Assembly: GCF_023101765.2 (NCBI RefSeq)
Contig: NC_064226.1
Span: forward strand, 1,480,001-1,544,000
Source: Spodoptera frugiperda
Lineage: Eukaryota > Arthropoda > Insecta > Lepidoptera > Noctuidae
Direction of reading: 5' to 3'
Length of the DNA: 64,000 nt
Below the pieces are notes generated by a model. The model worked only from the letters and a program-made list of their open reading frames with translations, was not told the origin of the DNA and did not search any database. The translations under genes and the position numbers were made by a program. This document shows positions 31,211 to 42,479 of the stretch, piece by piece (the first letter of the stretch is position 1; every line of letters starts with the position of its first letter).

Positions 31211-31283
31211 AACAAAATGGCGCTTGGCCGCCATCTCGCCTGGTAGTAAGCGATGATGTGGCCAACGATGGAGCACGCCTTGT
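31211..31283 (-). repeat. LINE 3'-end family D, inverted copy
   Basis: On minus: GGCGTGCTCCATCGTTGGCC..TTACTACCAGGCGAGATGGCGGCCAAGCGCC, then an A-rich tail toward lower coordinates. It matches the plus-strand copy at 31733-31830 (ACGTGCTCCATCGTAAGGCTG..TTACCATCAGGTGAGATAGCGGCCAA). The two point away from each other. Confidence 0.6.
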
Positions 31284-31732
31284 TGTTTTTAAATTGTTGA
31301 AATTTGTTTAAGGTAATCATAGATCAGGTGGCAGCCCTCGCTAGCTGACATCGTTAAGTTTCCATTCTGTCAGGCCTGGCGGGCTAGTGGCCCAGGTTGT
31401 TGTGAACAGGCCGCCCGACGCTGCCAAACGCTAGTCATTGTTGTACGTACGAGCACTATGACTCGCACTATCTACAATATCATACGATTTTGTAAGTCTG
31501 TTAAAGTAGTAGTAGTGAGTATGTCGTAAATATAGAGTAGATGAGGAAAACATAATAGGTCATAACTTTTAATCTCTGTAGGAGTAGGCAGAAGTGTACT
31601 GCAGATATGAAATGAAAATCCAACGTTACAGATAGTTACGTGTCGCTTGTTCGCAGTTCTAGGTTCTTTGCCGGAGTCTGTGTTTCCTGATGGGTTTATA
31701 ACCTGGGTATCTTCAAAGCCCGCGTAAATAGG
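31284..31732. other. GC-richer spacer between inverted LINE tails, with a SINE tail
   Basis: 31375-31425 is GC-rich (GGCCTGGCGGGCTAGTGGCCC..GGCCGCCCGACGCTGCC), perhaps a decayed LINE coding remnant, though no motif could be read. At 31565-31605, TTTTAATCTCTGTAGGAGTAGGCAGAAGTG is the minus-strand 3' tail of the SINE family seen at 22718. A 103-codon minus frame across 31472-31783 spans these repeats and is not a gene. Confidence 0.4.
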
Positions 31733-31830
31733 TTGCTTATAGGCAGACGTGCTCCATCGTAAGGCTGCATCAATACTTACCATCAGGTGAGATAGCGGCC
31801 AAACCGCGACCCATCAAATGTAAAAAAATG
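31733..31830 (+). repeat. LINE 3'-end family D, plus copy
   Basis: GGTTGCTTATAGGCAGACGTGCTCCATCGTAAGGCTGCATCAATACTTACCATCAGGTGAGATAGCGGCCAAACCGCGACCC, then an A-rich tail (TGTAAAAAAATG). Partner of 31211-31283. The phrase 'cttaccatcaggtgagat' is typical of lepidopteran LINE ends. Confidence 0.65.
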
Positions 31831-31834
31831 CTGA

Positions 31835-33985
31835 AATAAAAAATCAGAACTGATAAGACACCGTTTGCTTGATTGTCGCACTTACGACCTCTTGATCAGC
31901 GAAGCAATGCTAGACATAATATATATGTAGGTATGTATGTATTGTGTAATACTAGTAACTCTAGAAACCCAATCTCCCAATATGTATTCAAAGTCTCGAC
32001 TTGGTAAACTTCTCCATTATATTCCCAAGTTTAGTACAATCGTTAGGACATTCCTATGTAAGCAAATATGATTTAACAGATTGCTAAAGAATTCCTTTTG
32101 TGGGCACACTGGGGAATGTATACGTTGCTATGAGTCTGATTAAATGCTAAGCGCAGAACTTTGCTTCGTATTTAATGTACATATTACTAGGTGCTTGAGT
32201 GTGAAGTAGTAAATAAGTAGTGCTCTATAGCTCCTGTTTACATCTCTTATGTGTTCATGTATGAACAAAAAACATCATGTTATTCTTTTTCTAAAAGAAC
32301 ATATTATGTAAGAAACACTTTTCGCTAGTAATGTCACGAAGCCCGACTAATTACTAGGCAAGTCCATCAACATGATCCTTAGACAAAGAAGCTTAAAAAG
32401 AACGCCTATCAGTACACATCACCCACAAAACATAATAATAGAGTATGCGACTAAAATCGCGGTACAAAACTAGTCTTCGAATAGTACGTTGCCAAACAAT
32501 TGCCTTAACAATATCGGTATGAATAATATAATAAGACAATCGAACAATGACGCCCACCGACTTTTAGTAGGACAGCACCCGACCCGTTGACACGACTCTA
32601 TACTTACCTAGACATGTTGCCAATCCATTATTTAGGACAAAAGTTGCCAGTAATCGTTGGAATTATGCTCTTCTATAAGAGCTCTACTCAGATCCGGGAT
32701 CTTATTCTCTGGTCCGACTGAATTAGTTCCATTTCGACTATTATTTCCAACCTAATTACGTAGAGATTACAGAGACAAGCGCTGCGAGTCTAAGGACTAA
32801 ACCGCCATTTAGTTGGAGTAACGAACTGGCCTATTCTATTCTCCTGTCAGCCTATGAAACGTACTTAACATACCATTAAAGTGAAGTTAATCAAGCTTAT
32901 TAATGACTATGAGTTATCCTTTCAAGCCAAATGGCTGGATGGACAGCAAATTGTTGGCTTCAAGAGTACAGACGACTATAAACTCTTAGCATTAGGAATA
33001 ATGGATGTCCATTAACATTGGTCTGTAAGTGGATTGATTTGCGATTTCATTGCGAAAGTCGTATTGCATGGATAATTCCCATCAGGAAATGGAATGATGA
33101 TTGAATCCCCAATTGATGTTCAATCTCGAAGATCACTCTATTATTGAAATCATTCTCTTGTGAATTGCGGGTTGAATATCTTCATGGGTCATTGAATACA
33201 AAATAGTTTGAGATACAATGTTTATTCAGAAGAAAAAAGCATTTAAGTCATGTTACACTTGACTTCAAGTGGGCACAATCTAAGGTGAGTGGTGTGAATG
33301 TACCTATTCAGAATAAAATATATGATAAATGTAACTTAAAAAGCACGAATTATAATTTTAATGCCAAAGAGACTTATTAAGGTACAATGCCAGAGACTCT
33401 GATACAAAGAAATAGTCTACTTTCTGCCTCTGAATATGGACATCAAGATCGTCAGTTGCACTATTAGTTTGATTTGATCACTAATTTATCAATTGTCTAC
33501 TAAATTATTTGGGACACGAGAAAGATTATAATTATAGTTCTGAACTATATCACTACATAATATGCTAAGGAATATACATCTCGTGAAATATTGGCATCAG
33601 CAAATAATCGAAGCTTAATTATTTTCGCTGTAAACGCTTCGTAATGAATATGGTGATAAATCAGTTATTTACAAGTCCTCCACTATCGTGGGATACTCGC
33701 TAATTAATCGCTGTAAGTACTCGCGTTAACTGCTCGCATTAAACTTTTAATGACTATTTCATCGAAACCAAAAATTGATTCATTGGTTCAGTGGTCGTGT
33801 TGGTAAGTCTGGCGAGTGAGATTCTACTATAATAATCTATTAAGTACGATACAACCACCAACATAAACTCATCCACCAAACCATAAAAGCATCTATTCTC
33901 AAACCCCTGCCTAATAATACCCAACAGCTAATAATATCGAATTCTCAAATCACTCGATAAGCATCTTGGAACAAAAAGTATTGGA
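31835..33985. other. Non-coding stretch
   Basis: No gene seen. A decayed SINE head on minus at about 31868-31912 (TCTAGCATTGCTTCGCTGATCAAGAGGTCGTAAGTGCGAC). A TAAT-rich phrase at 32887-32906 resembles one at 15121. 33690-33745 has CTCGCTAATTAATCGCTGTAAGTACTCGC. Nothing firm. Confidence 0.4.
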
Positions 33986-33989
33986 ATAA

Positions 33990-34140
33990 TAAGGTTGGGT
34001 CGCGAGTCGCGTACGCACGTCGCTTAGCCGGCGGCGGCGGCGCAGGATTCGGTCAGACCGAGAGACCGGTTGATCAGGTTCCAGTGAGAGCCAGTTTTTT
34101 CGCAACACAATTCTTCCTGGCTCCAACCCCGCTCTCTCAC
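33990..34140. promoter_or_regulatory. GC-rich island, possible promoter or 5' exon
   Basis: GGGTCGCGAGTCGCGTACGCACGTCGCTTAGCCGGCGGCGGCGGCGCAGGATTCGGTCAGACCGAGAGACCGGTTGATCAGG is one of the most CpG-dense patches in the window and is not a repeat seen elsewhere here. ATCAGGTTCC could be read as an exon-donor junction, but no coding frame or TATA box supports it. Confidence 0.25.
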
Positions 34141-34479
34141 GATTTCGATGTGTTTGTACGTGTGATCGGCTCGTAAACTTTTTGGCTGTATAGTGTTATA
34201 TGACGGGAAATGGTGGCTGTAAGAGGAGCGGCCATTAGCATATTGTTATACTTAGGATGTTGGGTTAAAACTCTGTTGTAGATGCGTTATGTTTTTGTAG
34301 GGTGAATGATGTATTGTCTGTATACCATCATTTAAGTTTACGTCAATAGTACTTGGAATCTGTCCTCATAGCATTTCAGGTCAAATTATTATATTTTATA
34401 TACTTGCTGATGAAATTAACTAGATTTACTAATTTGCAGTTACAATCATAAGTTAACAAACACGATGCGACGTCACCAC

Positions 34480-34600
34480 GTCTGCGCCCTCTGCTCATGA
34501 TGAAGAGTCCCTCTGTGACTCGAAACTAGTAGAGCTTTTCCGAGTAAACCGTGATTTTTAGATAATTTAGTATGTCTAACTGTCGTTAGACAGAAAGCTT
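34480..34600. mobile_element. MITE fragment (GAAGAGTCCCTCTGTGACTCG family)
   Basis: CTGCTCATGATGAAGAGTCCCTCTGTGACTCGAAACTAGTAGAGCTTTTCCGAGTAAACCGTGATTTTTAGATAATTTAGTATGTCT. The same phrases recur at 53665-53700 (GATGAAGAGTCCCTCTGTGACTCG) and 53905-53990 (TTTAGTATGTCT, GAGTAAACCGTGATTTTT). It ends beside a small hairpin GTCTAAC-TGTC-GTTAGAC. Confidence 0.65.
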
Positions 34601-35750
34601 ATGCTTTCAGTTGTTAGGTTGCTAACAGATTTGCGTGGGTTCATAATCAGTCAGTTCAATCGAGACCACTTATTTTTCCTTAAAAGGCCATAAGATCGTG
34701 TTAGATAGATGGGCCGTGTCAGTAGACATTGAAAAGCCGCTTAGTTAGTGGGTGAACGAGTGCACAATCAAACTACAGCTGACAGTTTGAATTGGTTTAA
34801 CATTTGTTGGTTGGTTTTCTAAATCATTGGTATCTACGTTTGCTTCAATAAGCTGAGCTGAACTATGTATTTCTTATTGCACTTTTGCTGCTTAATTTTG
34901 TCGAAGTATTGAAGAGTTAGATTTACTAAAGTGTCGATTCAAAGATGCTTTTATTTTAATTGAGACTGGACAGAAATCCGACCTTTGTGTGCATGGAATT
35001 AAAGTCCAGTTTCGAAATTATCTAAAAATATAAATAAACAAAGTATAACCACTGGGTATATATTAGTATACTTCCAAAACTGTCGCAGATAATCATACAG
35101 ATAAGGGCTATTTTCCAACATTTACAAACACCTCAGGACAATACAGCACTAAAGAACGATTCCACCACAAGTACTATCAAAAGTAGTACTTATGGACATG
35201 TAGAGCAAAAAAATCAGCAACACGCGTAACTCCGAATCTTGCGCAGAGCATTGACTTCGCAGATGAACCATTTAGACGAGCCTGTGTACTGTGTACTCGA
35301 ACGAGTTTCGTGACCGACTCCATGCTCGTACGTCATACGATATTCTTTGAAATTGTATGTGGAAGATTTTATTTGGTTCAGATTGATTTTGTACTCTAAA
35401 GGTTTATAATGCTAAGGTAGCATTTTGCAGTACTAGTTTTCAGCCCTACCAGCCCTTGTATGGTAGTTTGAGGTTTTAGCATGAACAAGTCCCCTCTATA
35501 TTCATTCTTCGTCTATACGCCTTCTCAGGAATTCAGTTCCAATGGGTACTATATAGTACTTGTATCATGCGATGGTCGATGGTACTCGCTTCATTAGTCT
35601 CATTCAATTTAGCCGATGGTTTATTACAAGCGTCCACGGTTATCATCATTAAAATCCTTTACACCGATGTCAGTTTCATTTAAAAATCCATTCAGCACTG
35701 ACACAGTGAGTCTCGTTGGTTATAAAAATTGCAACAAAAATAGTAAAAAC
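34601..35750. other. Non-coding stretch
   Basis: No gene. CpG-containing DNA at 35218-35340 (AACACGCGTAACTCCGAATCTTGCGCAGAGC) without recognisable coding potential. Confidence 0.4.
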
Positions 35751-35754
35751 AAAT

Positions 35755-35885
35755 GTCTGTCCAATAAACGAGCCAACGGACACAGCGCGCCCACACCCAC
35801 ACATACGCACCGCCTATAGCCACGCCCCACATGCGCAGGCGCTTGGTCACGAACGAGTCCGAGATTATACGAAGATTGTCTTCTC
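35755..35885. other. C-rich patch with overlapping chance frames
   Basis: CACAGCGCGCCCACACCCACACATACGCACCGCCTATAGCCACGCCCCACATGCGCAGGCGC is C-rich and CpG-bearing on plus. Open frames overlap on both strands here (35616-36051), mainly because of the CACACC-type composition; none looks like a protein family. Possible GC-box elements (CCACGCCC). Confidence 0.3.
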
Positions 35886-35889
35886 GTCT

Positions 35890-36885
35890 AGTCTGGCTAT
35901 GTACTAGTACATAATAGCAAGTACCTATTGTCTGAGGCGATGACTCGTAGATACCAAGTATATGATTTATAAAAGAAAAAAGGGTATTGGAAGGCGTCCG
36001 TAGGTATAATGGTTCCGAGAACAAAGTTAGGTATTCGGTTTTATGAGTCAATATGGGAGAGAAACCGAGACTAACGATCGTCTCGGCCTTTATAGCGAAC
36101 GTTGTTTTTAAAGTTATTGGAAAATTACATTGTTGCCTAGATTTTCTCGGATCGCGAATCTTTATTGTAGCATCAAACGGTTGAACTAATTAATATAGTA
36201 TCGTTAAATTTATATACATTTCTTATTTAGTTACCTTACAATCTTACCAGTTGGTATCTGAAGAAAATCGCTACTAATTTTTGCTTTATCCCTTTCAACT
36301 ACAAGTAAACACGCCAACTGTTTATTTTGTAAGAAATTTTTGTTATGGAAGAGCTCCTAACACAAGCATACTTTGCTTAAAAGGAGTCCCCCAAACAGGA
36401 TTACCCAATATTTTAACAAATGGCAACAATAAGGGATATTTTCCTTTTCATTTTCAAATCCAGGCATCAGTTCTTAACGTAGTATATTAGTCATACGGTA
36501 TCATTTTCAATATGTTAAAAGAAAAATCGTCAAGGGATACGAGACAAGAACTTGACCGATGGAGGAAAATTATAACGCGGTCCTTTCTTGTTTTTGCTAT
36601 CATCAACCGTTTTTTCATCAAGGAGGCCAGTTGTCAACGTCACCGTATCCTCCCTCTCAAGTATTTAACGTCGAATACAGAATACATATAAAATTAACTT
36701 GTTTGTATAGTGGTTTAGTGTTCGATCTTCAGTTGTGATAATAAGTTCTTTAAAATTATTTATTACATAAAGTAAAACTGTAGAAGTGTACATTAAAATA
36801 TTAAAAAAAGGTAGGGGTTGTTACTAGATAGATACTAAACCCAAAAACAGTGGTAAGTTGTGGTGTGGAATAACATATAGGACAC
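35890..36885. other. Non-coding stretch
   Basis: No gene supported. A 69-codon plus frame at 36281-36490 has no recognisable motif. Confidence 0.4.
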
Positions 36886-36889
36886 TATC

Positions 36890-36935
36890 CGACGAGACTT
36901 CGGGCGAAGCCGCAGGCAGAAGCCAGTCAACAATA
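36890..36935 (+). repeat. Helitron-like 3'-end fragment
   Basis: CCGACGAGACTTCGGGCGAAGCCGCAGGCAGAAGCCAGT matches the terminus of the copy at 57959-58115 (GGGCGAAGCCGCTGGCAGAAACTAGT), with the final CTAGT changed to CCAGT. Confidence 0.5.
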
Positions 36936-37015
36936 TTATTGTTATTTCATCCGTTACTCTGTTGTTCTGACCCCTAGGTCTCAAGTTGTATCTGAAGATC
37001 AGATCTTTAGCTGTA

Positions 37016-37062
37016 ATAGATAGATAGACAGGCAGACAGACAGATCGACAGACAGATCTTTA
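37016..37062. repeat. GATA/GACA tetranucleotide microsatellite
   Basis: TAGATAGATAGACAGGCAGACAGACAGATCGACAGACAGAT, an imperfect (GATA)n/(GACA)n array. Confidence 0.85.
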
Positions 37063-37859
37063 AATATGGAGCCTTGAATGAAACCTGATGATTGGCTGTA
37101 GGCACACACCCTATTGGCTACATAATACAAAGTATGATACTTTATAAAACTCACAACATAACTGTCGAGAGGGTGTTAATATTTCACATTTATGAATCTC
37201 AGCCCATTCTTCCTATGAAGGTTTGGTGGTAAATATAATATCTTCTGGCAGGCCACTCCACTAGTGAGGGCCGCCATAACAGATTCGATCAGGATAGTAT
37301 CTGTTATCTACATACAAATTGCCAATCAAGTGTATCACCTATTAAATTGTCTGCCAGTAACAAACAAACTATTGGTACACATCCACACATCAACCTATAC
37401 ATAACCAGTTTACCATGGTCTCGCTTTGTATGATCTTTCCACATATTCGACGGTCAGTTTATACTGGATTTGTGTAACTTGATGCTTCATAAGAACAAGT
37501 CTTTATTTCCGGTGGATACAGATACGAGTATTTTATTCGAGGATGGTTGTTAACCCGGGTACACATGGACGAGATACTATCGTGTGTACGCAAAATAATG
37601 GCCTTATGTATTTTATTTATGGTAGTTGTGGAAGATATCTTAAACCTATTTACAATGTCATGTCATATTAATTCGGTTGAAGAATGTTAGTGGTGTTTTA
37701 TTTAGTTCTTTGACCGATTTCTTTCTAATTGAAAATTATGATTTGTACTCTATTAATTAAAAATGTAGTTAGACATCTAGACATCTAATTATATTTCTCT
37801 GTCACAAATTAAGTGTGGGAGATTGGGGAGATTGGGGGAGGGTTGGGAGATTAAGTGTG

Positions 37860-38108
37860 GCATTCTTCGGCGCGAATGGGCCGGCTCAACCGGAGTGATG
37901 TCACGGCCTCACGTGAAACAACGCTTGCGTTGTGTTTCGTTGAGTGTGTGAGGTTACCGGAGGTTTAGTTACCCACCTCCCCAAACTGCCTAAATTCCTA
38001 ACACATAAGAAGCAACGCACTTGTAACGCCTCTGGTGTTTCGGGTGTCCATGGGCGGCGGCAATTGCTTACCATTAGGTGAACTCGTTTTATACCATAAA
38101 AAAATAAT
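37860..38108 (+). repeat. LINE/SINE 3'-end repeat family B, copy 2 (longest)
   Basis: Begins TTCTTCGGCGCGAATGGGCCGGCTCAACCGGAGTGATG and passes through ACAACGCTTGCGTTGTGTTTCG, GAGGTTACCGGAGG, CGCACTTGTAACGCCTCTGG and GTCCATGGGCGGCGGCAATTGC to an A-rich end (TACCATAAAAAAATAATAAG). The longest and best-preserved of the four copies in this window. Confidence 0.75.
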
Positions 38109-38459
38109 AAGTACTAAATAGATAATACATGACTCTACAGACAAACATATCTAAAACTCCTTTAATTTTGCATTCAAACCATGAAAAATATATAAGGAAA
38201 ATAGTGAAGTAAAATAAAAATACGTTGGCAAATACCATAGTAAGTTCACCAACAGCCTAACGATACTCACTCACGTTAGCCACTTGACCCCAAACTATAA
38301 CTACGACAGTTATCCACTACACTTTGTATACTGAATATAAGGAAAATGGTTACCAAGAAATATATTGGATTATCTGAGAACTTTCAACATAATATTTGTG
38401 TTAACAATTTTTGTGCTTATTGCTCTGATTCAGACGATGACGTTGTTTTGAGTCATTAT

Positions 38460-38730
38460 AAAACTGTTTGTTTCGGCTTACTCATGTAATTATTTGACGA
38501 AGAACTCTATTAGTTTCGAGCCATATTTTTTTAAACGGAGAATTTCATCCAATGGCTTCTCCCGCCTTGAGCGAGGTGAGAAGGAGTATCAGACTCTTAC
38601 TGACTAAAAACCACCCCGTTCCTACTCCTGCTTTTCGAGCCGGATCCCCGGTAAACTCGCTAGGTAGTCAGCAGCTAGAGGCTCATCTTCATGAGCAGCA
38701 TTCCGCGACACAAAACGCGGTATAGTATAT
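38460..38730. mobile_element. MITE interrupted by a LINE tail
   Basis: The left piece CGGCTTACTCATGTAATTATTTGACGAAGAACTCTATTAGTTTCGAGCC (38475-38523) and the right piece CTAGAGGCTCATCTTCATGAGCAGCATTCCGCGACAC (38673-38715) belong to the palindromic MITE family, whose uninterrupted order is seen on minus at 53845-53900. The 150 bp between them is family C retroelement sequence. Confidence 0.65.
38525..38672 (-). repeat. LINE/SINE 3'-end family C, minus copy nested in a MITE
   Basis: ATTTCATCCAATGGCTTCTCCCGCCTTGAGCGAGG...GACTCTTACTGACTAAAAACCACCCCGTTCCTACTCCTGCTTTTCGAGCCGGATCCCCGG. On plus the T-run at 38527 is the polyA tail of a minus-strand insertion. Confidence 0.7.
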
Positions 38731-39432
38731 TTTTAAATATTTAATTATAAAAAATGATCTTAGAAACAGACTAGACCATTTAATTAGTTATTACATATTT
38801 TTGACGTAACGATTTGATGAGATTCAAACTGTTTAGTTTACAACTAAGAGTAAACATTTTTTAATTGCTATTTTTAAGAATTATTTTTTAGTTCCCATGT
38901 AACCCACCTTTAACAAAACAACAAAAGCCTAGTACCTAAATAAACCGAACCAGTTTTCTATCAGTCCTCATAAATAACGAGGGAAGTTAGGCAGATGTTC
39001 CATTACTTCCATTACCAAGTTTTTTATCGCAACTTGGTAATTGCGGTGTAATTATTGTGCTATATCGATGTTCAGCGGGGCATTAGGCCAGTGTAGTACT
39101 GTTCTGTACAACTTGTATTTAGGACGTGCCTGGAATACTTGGACCATCTGTAAATATAAATAGAAGCTGTAGATGTGTGGACTTGGGAATGATATGGAAC
39201 TGCTACGAGTTTGTTTTATTTATTGGGTGCGGTTTATTAGTTTAGTGGTAGTAATCAGGATTACTGTGAGGTGTTGAGAAGTGGTAGAATAAAATAATAA
39301 TAGTTGTTCAGTTAAGTTATGGTACTTAACTCAGCATATCTAATTTTGTAACAAAACAAAATCACATTCATGTTAATATTAGATGTAATAACTAGCATAG
39401 TTTAAGCCCAATAGCCAAACACCGACTACATT

Positions 39433-39560
39433 GTGGTTAAACTCAAATTATTAATTCCAGTTAAACCGTAAATAGGCACTTCTGAAATGTCAACAAAGAA
39501 ATAAATAATAATCTGTCAGTCTGTCTGTCATTAAAGCTTGGTGCTTGTTCCAAAGTGTAG
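39433..39560 (-). repeat. LINE 3'-end repeat, third copy
   Basis: GTTAAACTCAAATTATTAATTCCAGTTAAACCGTAAATAGGCACTTCTGAAATGTCAACAAAGAAATAAATAATAATCTGTCAGTCTGTCTGTCATTAAAGCTTGGTGC: the same family and orientation as 8875 and 26370. Confidence 0.65.
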
Positions 39561-39564
39561 CTTC

Positions 39565-40055
39565 GAATAGAAAAAATAGCAAGAAACTCCAACTCAAACT
39601 CCAAACTCGTGGTTTCCGATGACTTCCAGAGTTTTTCGAAATTGAAACATCCAACACTTATCACATCATCACATCGTCACAAAGTACTTAGCATTCACGC
39701 TTACACCAACTTCAACCAAAGACATAGTAAATCAACAACATAATTTCAATTAAGTGAGTGGAGGGCAGATGGTTCAGCTGTTCTGGTTGCTCAGTGTTGA
39801 CCCCGATCCTGCTGAGAGGCTGAGAGAAAGCTGTCCTTAATATAGGTAACGAAGCTAGCAGCAACTCATGGAAGTGGTCCGCTCGGAGACTTATTATTGT
39901 GGACCAGATTCATTGAATGGTTCAATATTTGGTTCGAGAGTAGTGATGTTGTATTTTGCAACTTTAATGTTGATGTTCTTTGAATGTTTTACTACTGACA
40001 TCAAAGTGCAAGATAGTTAAAAGAAATAATTATGGGATGTTCGGTCGAAAGTATA
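39565..40055. other. Non-coding stretch
   Basis: Nothing recognised. Confidence 0.4.
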
Positions 40056-40059
40056 ATAC

Positions 40060-40255
40060 TAAGTTTTGGCCTTTTTTTTGAGGGGGAATATCATCCAATG
40101 ACTTCTCCCGCCTTGGGCGAGGCGAGAGGGAGTGTCAGACTCTTACTGACTAAAAACCACCCCGTTACTACTCCTGCTTTTAGAGCCGGAGCCCCGGTAA
40201 ACGCGCTAGGTGGTCTGCAGCTCCGGGAGTTTTGGCCATACATCACACTTCGGGT
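40060..40255 (-). repeat. LINE/SINE 3'-end family C, second minus copy
   Basis: The T-run (40072-40080) marks the polyA tail; then ATCATCCAATGACTTCTCCCGCCTTGGGCGAGGCGAGAGGGAGTGTCAGACTCTTACTGACTAAAAACCACCCCG and GAGCCGGAGCCCCGGTAAACGCGCTAGGTGGTC. This is the best copy of family C. The short ORFs on both strands here are artefacts of its GC-rich body. Confidence 0.75.
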
Positions 40256-40259
40256 AAAC

Positions 40260-41310
40260 AAAGTCATGTAAAAATATGTTTTTACATTTCGACAATTCAC
40301 AATCGTCTAACTAGGAGGGGCAGATTATACTTATAAACTGTTCCAAATTTATTTTAGTTTCAGCGTCAAACATATTTATGTATAAGTGTATTAAGGATTG
40401 ATCAGTATGCAGTAGACGCCAACGGGAGTCCGTTCACTGAGTATATAAATCTAAGGTGCGTTTGTAAATCGTATCTCATTAATTGAATTACAATAATAAT
40501 TATAGTTTGGCGTGCACCCACCTCTAATCATTTATCTAAACAATTTAGATTAAACGATTAGTGCTTTTCAAATGAATCATTCATCCTAGGATACAAGTTA
40601 ACGCAACGACTTACACTGTCATAGCAAAATCACCTTTATGGTCTATTAAATAAGATCGGCGGTAGTTCATAGTCCTGTGCATGTGTCTTAGGAATCTTTT
40701 CGTGGAAGTGACCAGTCTGCTGTACTGTAAATGTTGTAGACACTGCGAGAATGAAGTAATTTATTAAGTCTTAATGCATTTACATTTTTGTGGGTTGTTA
40801 TTTGCACGTGAATTAATTTATCTGATAACGGGAATATGAGAATACTATAGGACCGTTCCACAATAGTACAATTCAGAATTACCGACGTAAAATAATTTTA
40901 CGTGTATTTATAAAATCCATTCTAAAAAAGCGTACCTATTTAAATTAATGAATGCAAATATTCAACATTCCACAAATTATTATTAAAATTATTTCTTTTT
41001 ACCTAAAAAAACTAAAATTCTCTGACCATTCCTTAGAGAAAAAAAGAACAAAAATAAAAATAATATAATAATAATATAGAGAACAGAATCGTTAATAAAA
41101 AAAAATCTGACATTTTACTAAAGCATTATCGTATCGTGAGATCAGGCGTGACCTGTTGAACCTGTTGCCTTAACCACGAACCTGTAATTACCAGGTTGAA
41201 GGGTTAACTAGGATGTTACTAATGTGCATGTTCACACTACATTCATGTATATTGTTGACTATATCGGATTATGATGGTTATAAGCATAATATGAACAGTT
41301 GGCTTTTAAT
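40260..41310. other. Non-coding stretch
   Basis: No gene. A small inverted phrase CCTGTTGCCTTAACCACGAACCTGTAATTACCAGG near 41160-41195, not resolved further. Confidence 0.4.
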
Positions 41311-41314
41311 TCTT

Positions 41315-41470
41315 TTTCTTCTCCTCTAATAATATCTTCTGATTTATTTTGTTGCGGGATCTAAGTTCATGTCCCTTGGACGCGCCGGACTTCAATCTAA
41401 GGTAGATCCTGGCTTACAGGAGTTGCAGCTGTAAGGGAGGTTGTGCCAGACTTGTCCCATTAAAAAAAGT
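41315..41470 (+). repeat. Interspersed repeat family A, copy 2
   Basis: CCTCTAATAATATCTTCTGATTTATTTTGTTGCGGGATC..GGACGCGCCGGACTTCA..GGTAGATCCTGGCTTACAGGAGTTGCAG..CAGACTTGTCCCATTAAAAAAA; the same order and orientation as 18130-18305. Confidence 0.6.
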
Positions 41471-41527
41471 TGGATTTTATTTAAATGGTTGAAATTCAAA
41501 AATTGTATGACAAATAAAAGTTATAAA

Positions 41528-41592
41528 ATTGCGGCGATTGCTTATCATTAGGTGGTCTGTCTGTTCGTTTACTGGTTTATACCATGAAAACC
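41528..41592 (+). repeat. Family B tail fragment, copy 3
   Basis: GCGGCGATTGCTTATCATTAGGTGGTCTGTCTGTTCGTTTACTGGTTTATACCATGAAAA is the terminal part of family B (compare 38050-38105). Confidence 0.6.
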
Positions 41593-41599
41593 CTTGTCA

Positions 41600-42475
41600 A
41601 TAACAGGTAGTAGACAACATGAGCTCCTGAAAAATTCAGGAAAAACAGAAAAACATGGCATTCTTATCTCACACTTATTTAATGATTAAATAATGCATCT
41701 TAATTTAAGTACCAACTAACATTGTGATTAAAATAAATCAATTAATTCTTAAGAAGAATGTACATCCATAAATCAAACTGAAAAATACAAAATACACTAC
41801 TATATACCAAATACTGCTTAATTTACAAATGTTATTTATCTTAAAGGTGTACATGTCGCAAGTCTTTGGGTATTTTAGCTAAAAGCATGTGATTTTAATC
41901 GAATACTTGATTTATTGCGGCATGCTCCCCTCTAATTGGGCTAGACGCAGTTTTAGTTATTATAGCTATGTGCTCGCTCCGTATAATTAGTTCGACGGCG
42001 ATCTAGCTTTTTATTCTTTTAAGTCTAGATATTTGACTTTAATGTGCTTGTTGTTAAAGAGGTTTATGTGTTATGTAAATTTTTGAAATTCTATTATTAT
42101 TTTGATGAGAAATAAAATTTAATTAGCTCGATATTATTTATAGCTTTTTGTTATACAAAATGACGCGATAATTAAATAAAAACTTTGATGAAATAGAAAC
42201 ATGGTTTTTTTTTCACTATTTCTTACGAATTATTCTTGAAATGAAACGATGTCACGTGTTAATTAAAAAGGAATTTTAACGAAACAGCAACACGATTCCA
42301 ATTTCCCTGTTCCTTACAAAATCAGAAGCCGCATAGTTCAGTAAGCGGCGAGATTGATTCGTTATCACTAGCGACGTCGAGTCCTACGTTGTTCGGGACA
42401 GGAACGCGATGTTTCGACCACATTAATTGACAGTTGAATCGGTACGGACCTCGAATTAATCGGACTTCGTTTTGA
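41600..42475. other. Non-coding stretch with TAAT-rich patches
   Basis: 41930-42010 (CTCTAATTGGGCTAGACGC..GTATAATTAGTTCGACGGCGATC) and 42310-42480 (CGACGTCGAGTCC..ACCTCGAATTAATCGGAC) mix homeodomain-type TAATTG/TAATTA cores with CpG-bearing unique sequence. They could be conserved regulatory DNA, which cannot be judged from one sequence. Confidence 0.3.
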
Positions 42476-42479
42476 ATTA

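Noticed and set aside
31472..31783. 103-codon minus-strand frame
   Set aside because: It crosses a SINE tail and a LINE tail, so it is a repeat artefact.
35616..36051. Overlapping frames of 63-119 codons on both strands
   Set aside because: They overlap in opposing strands across a C-rich patch and none resembles a known family.
38325..38345. Resemblance of GTATACTGAATATAAGGA to the Hox-cluster microRNA iab-4
   Set aside because: Only a partial match, and I see no precursor hairpin around it; chance is likely.
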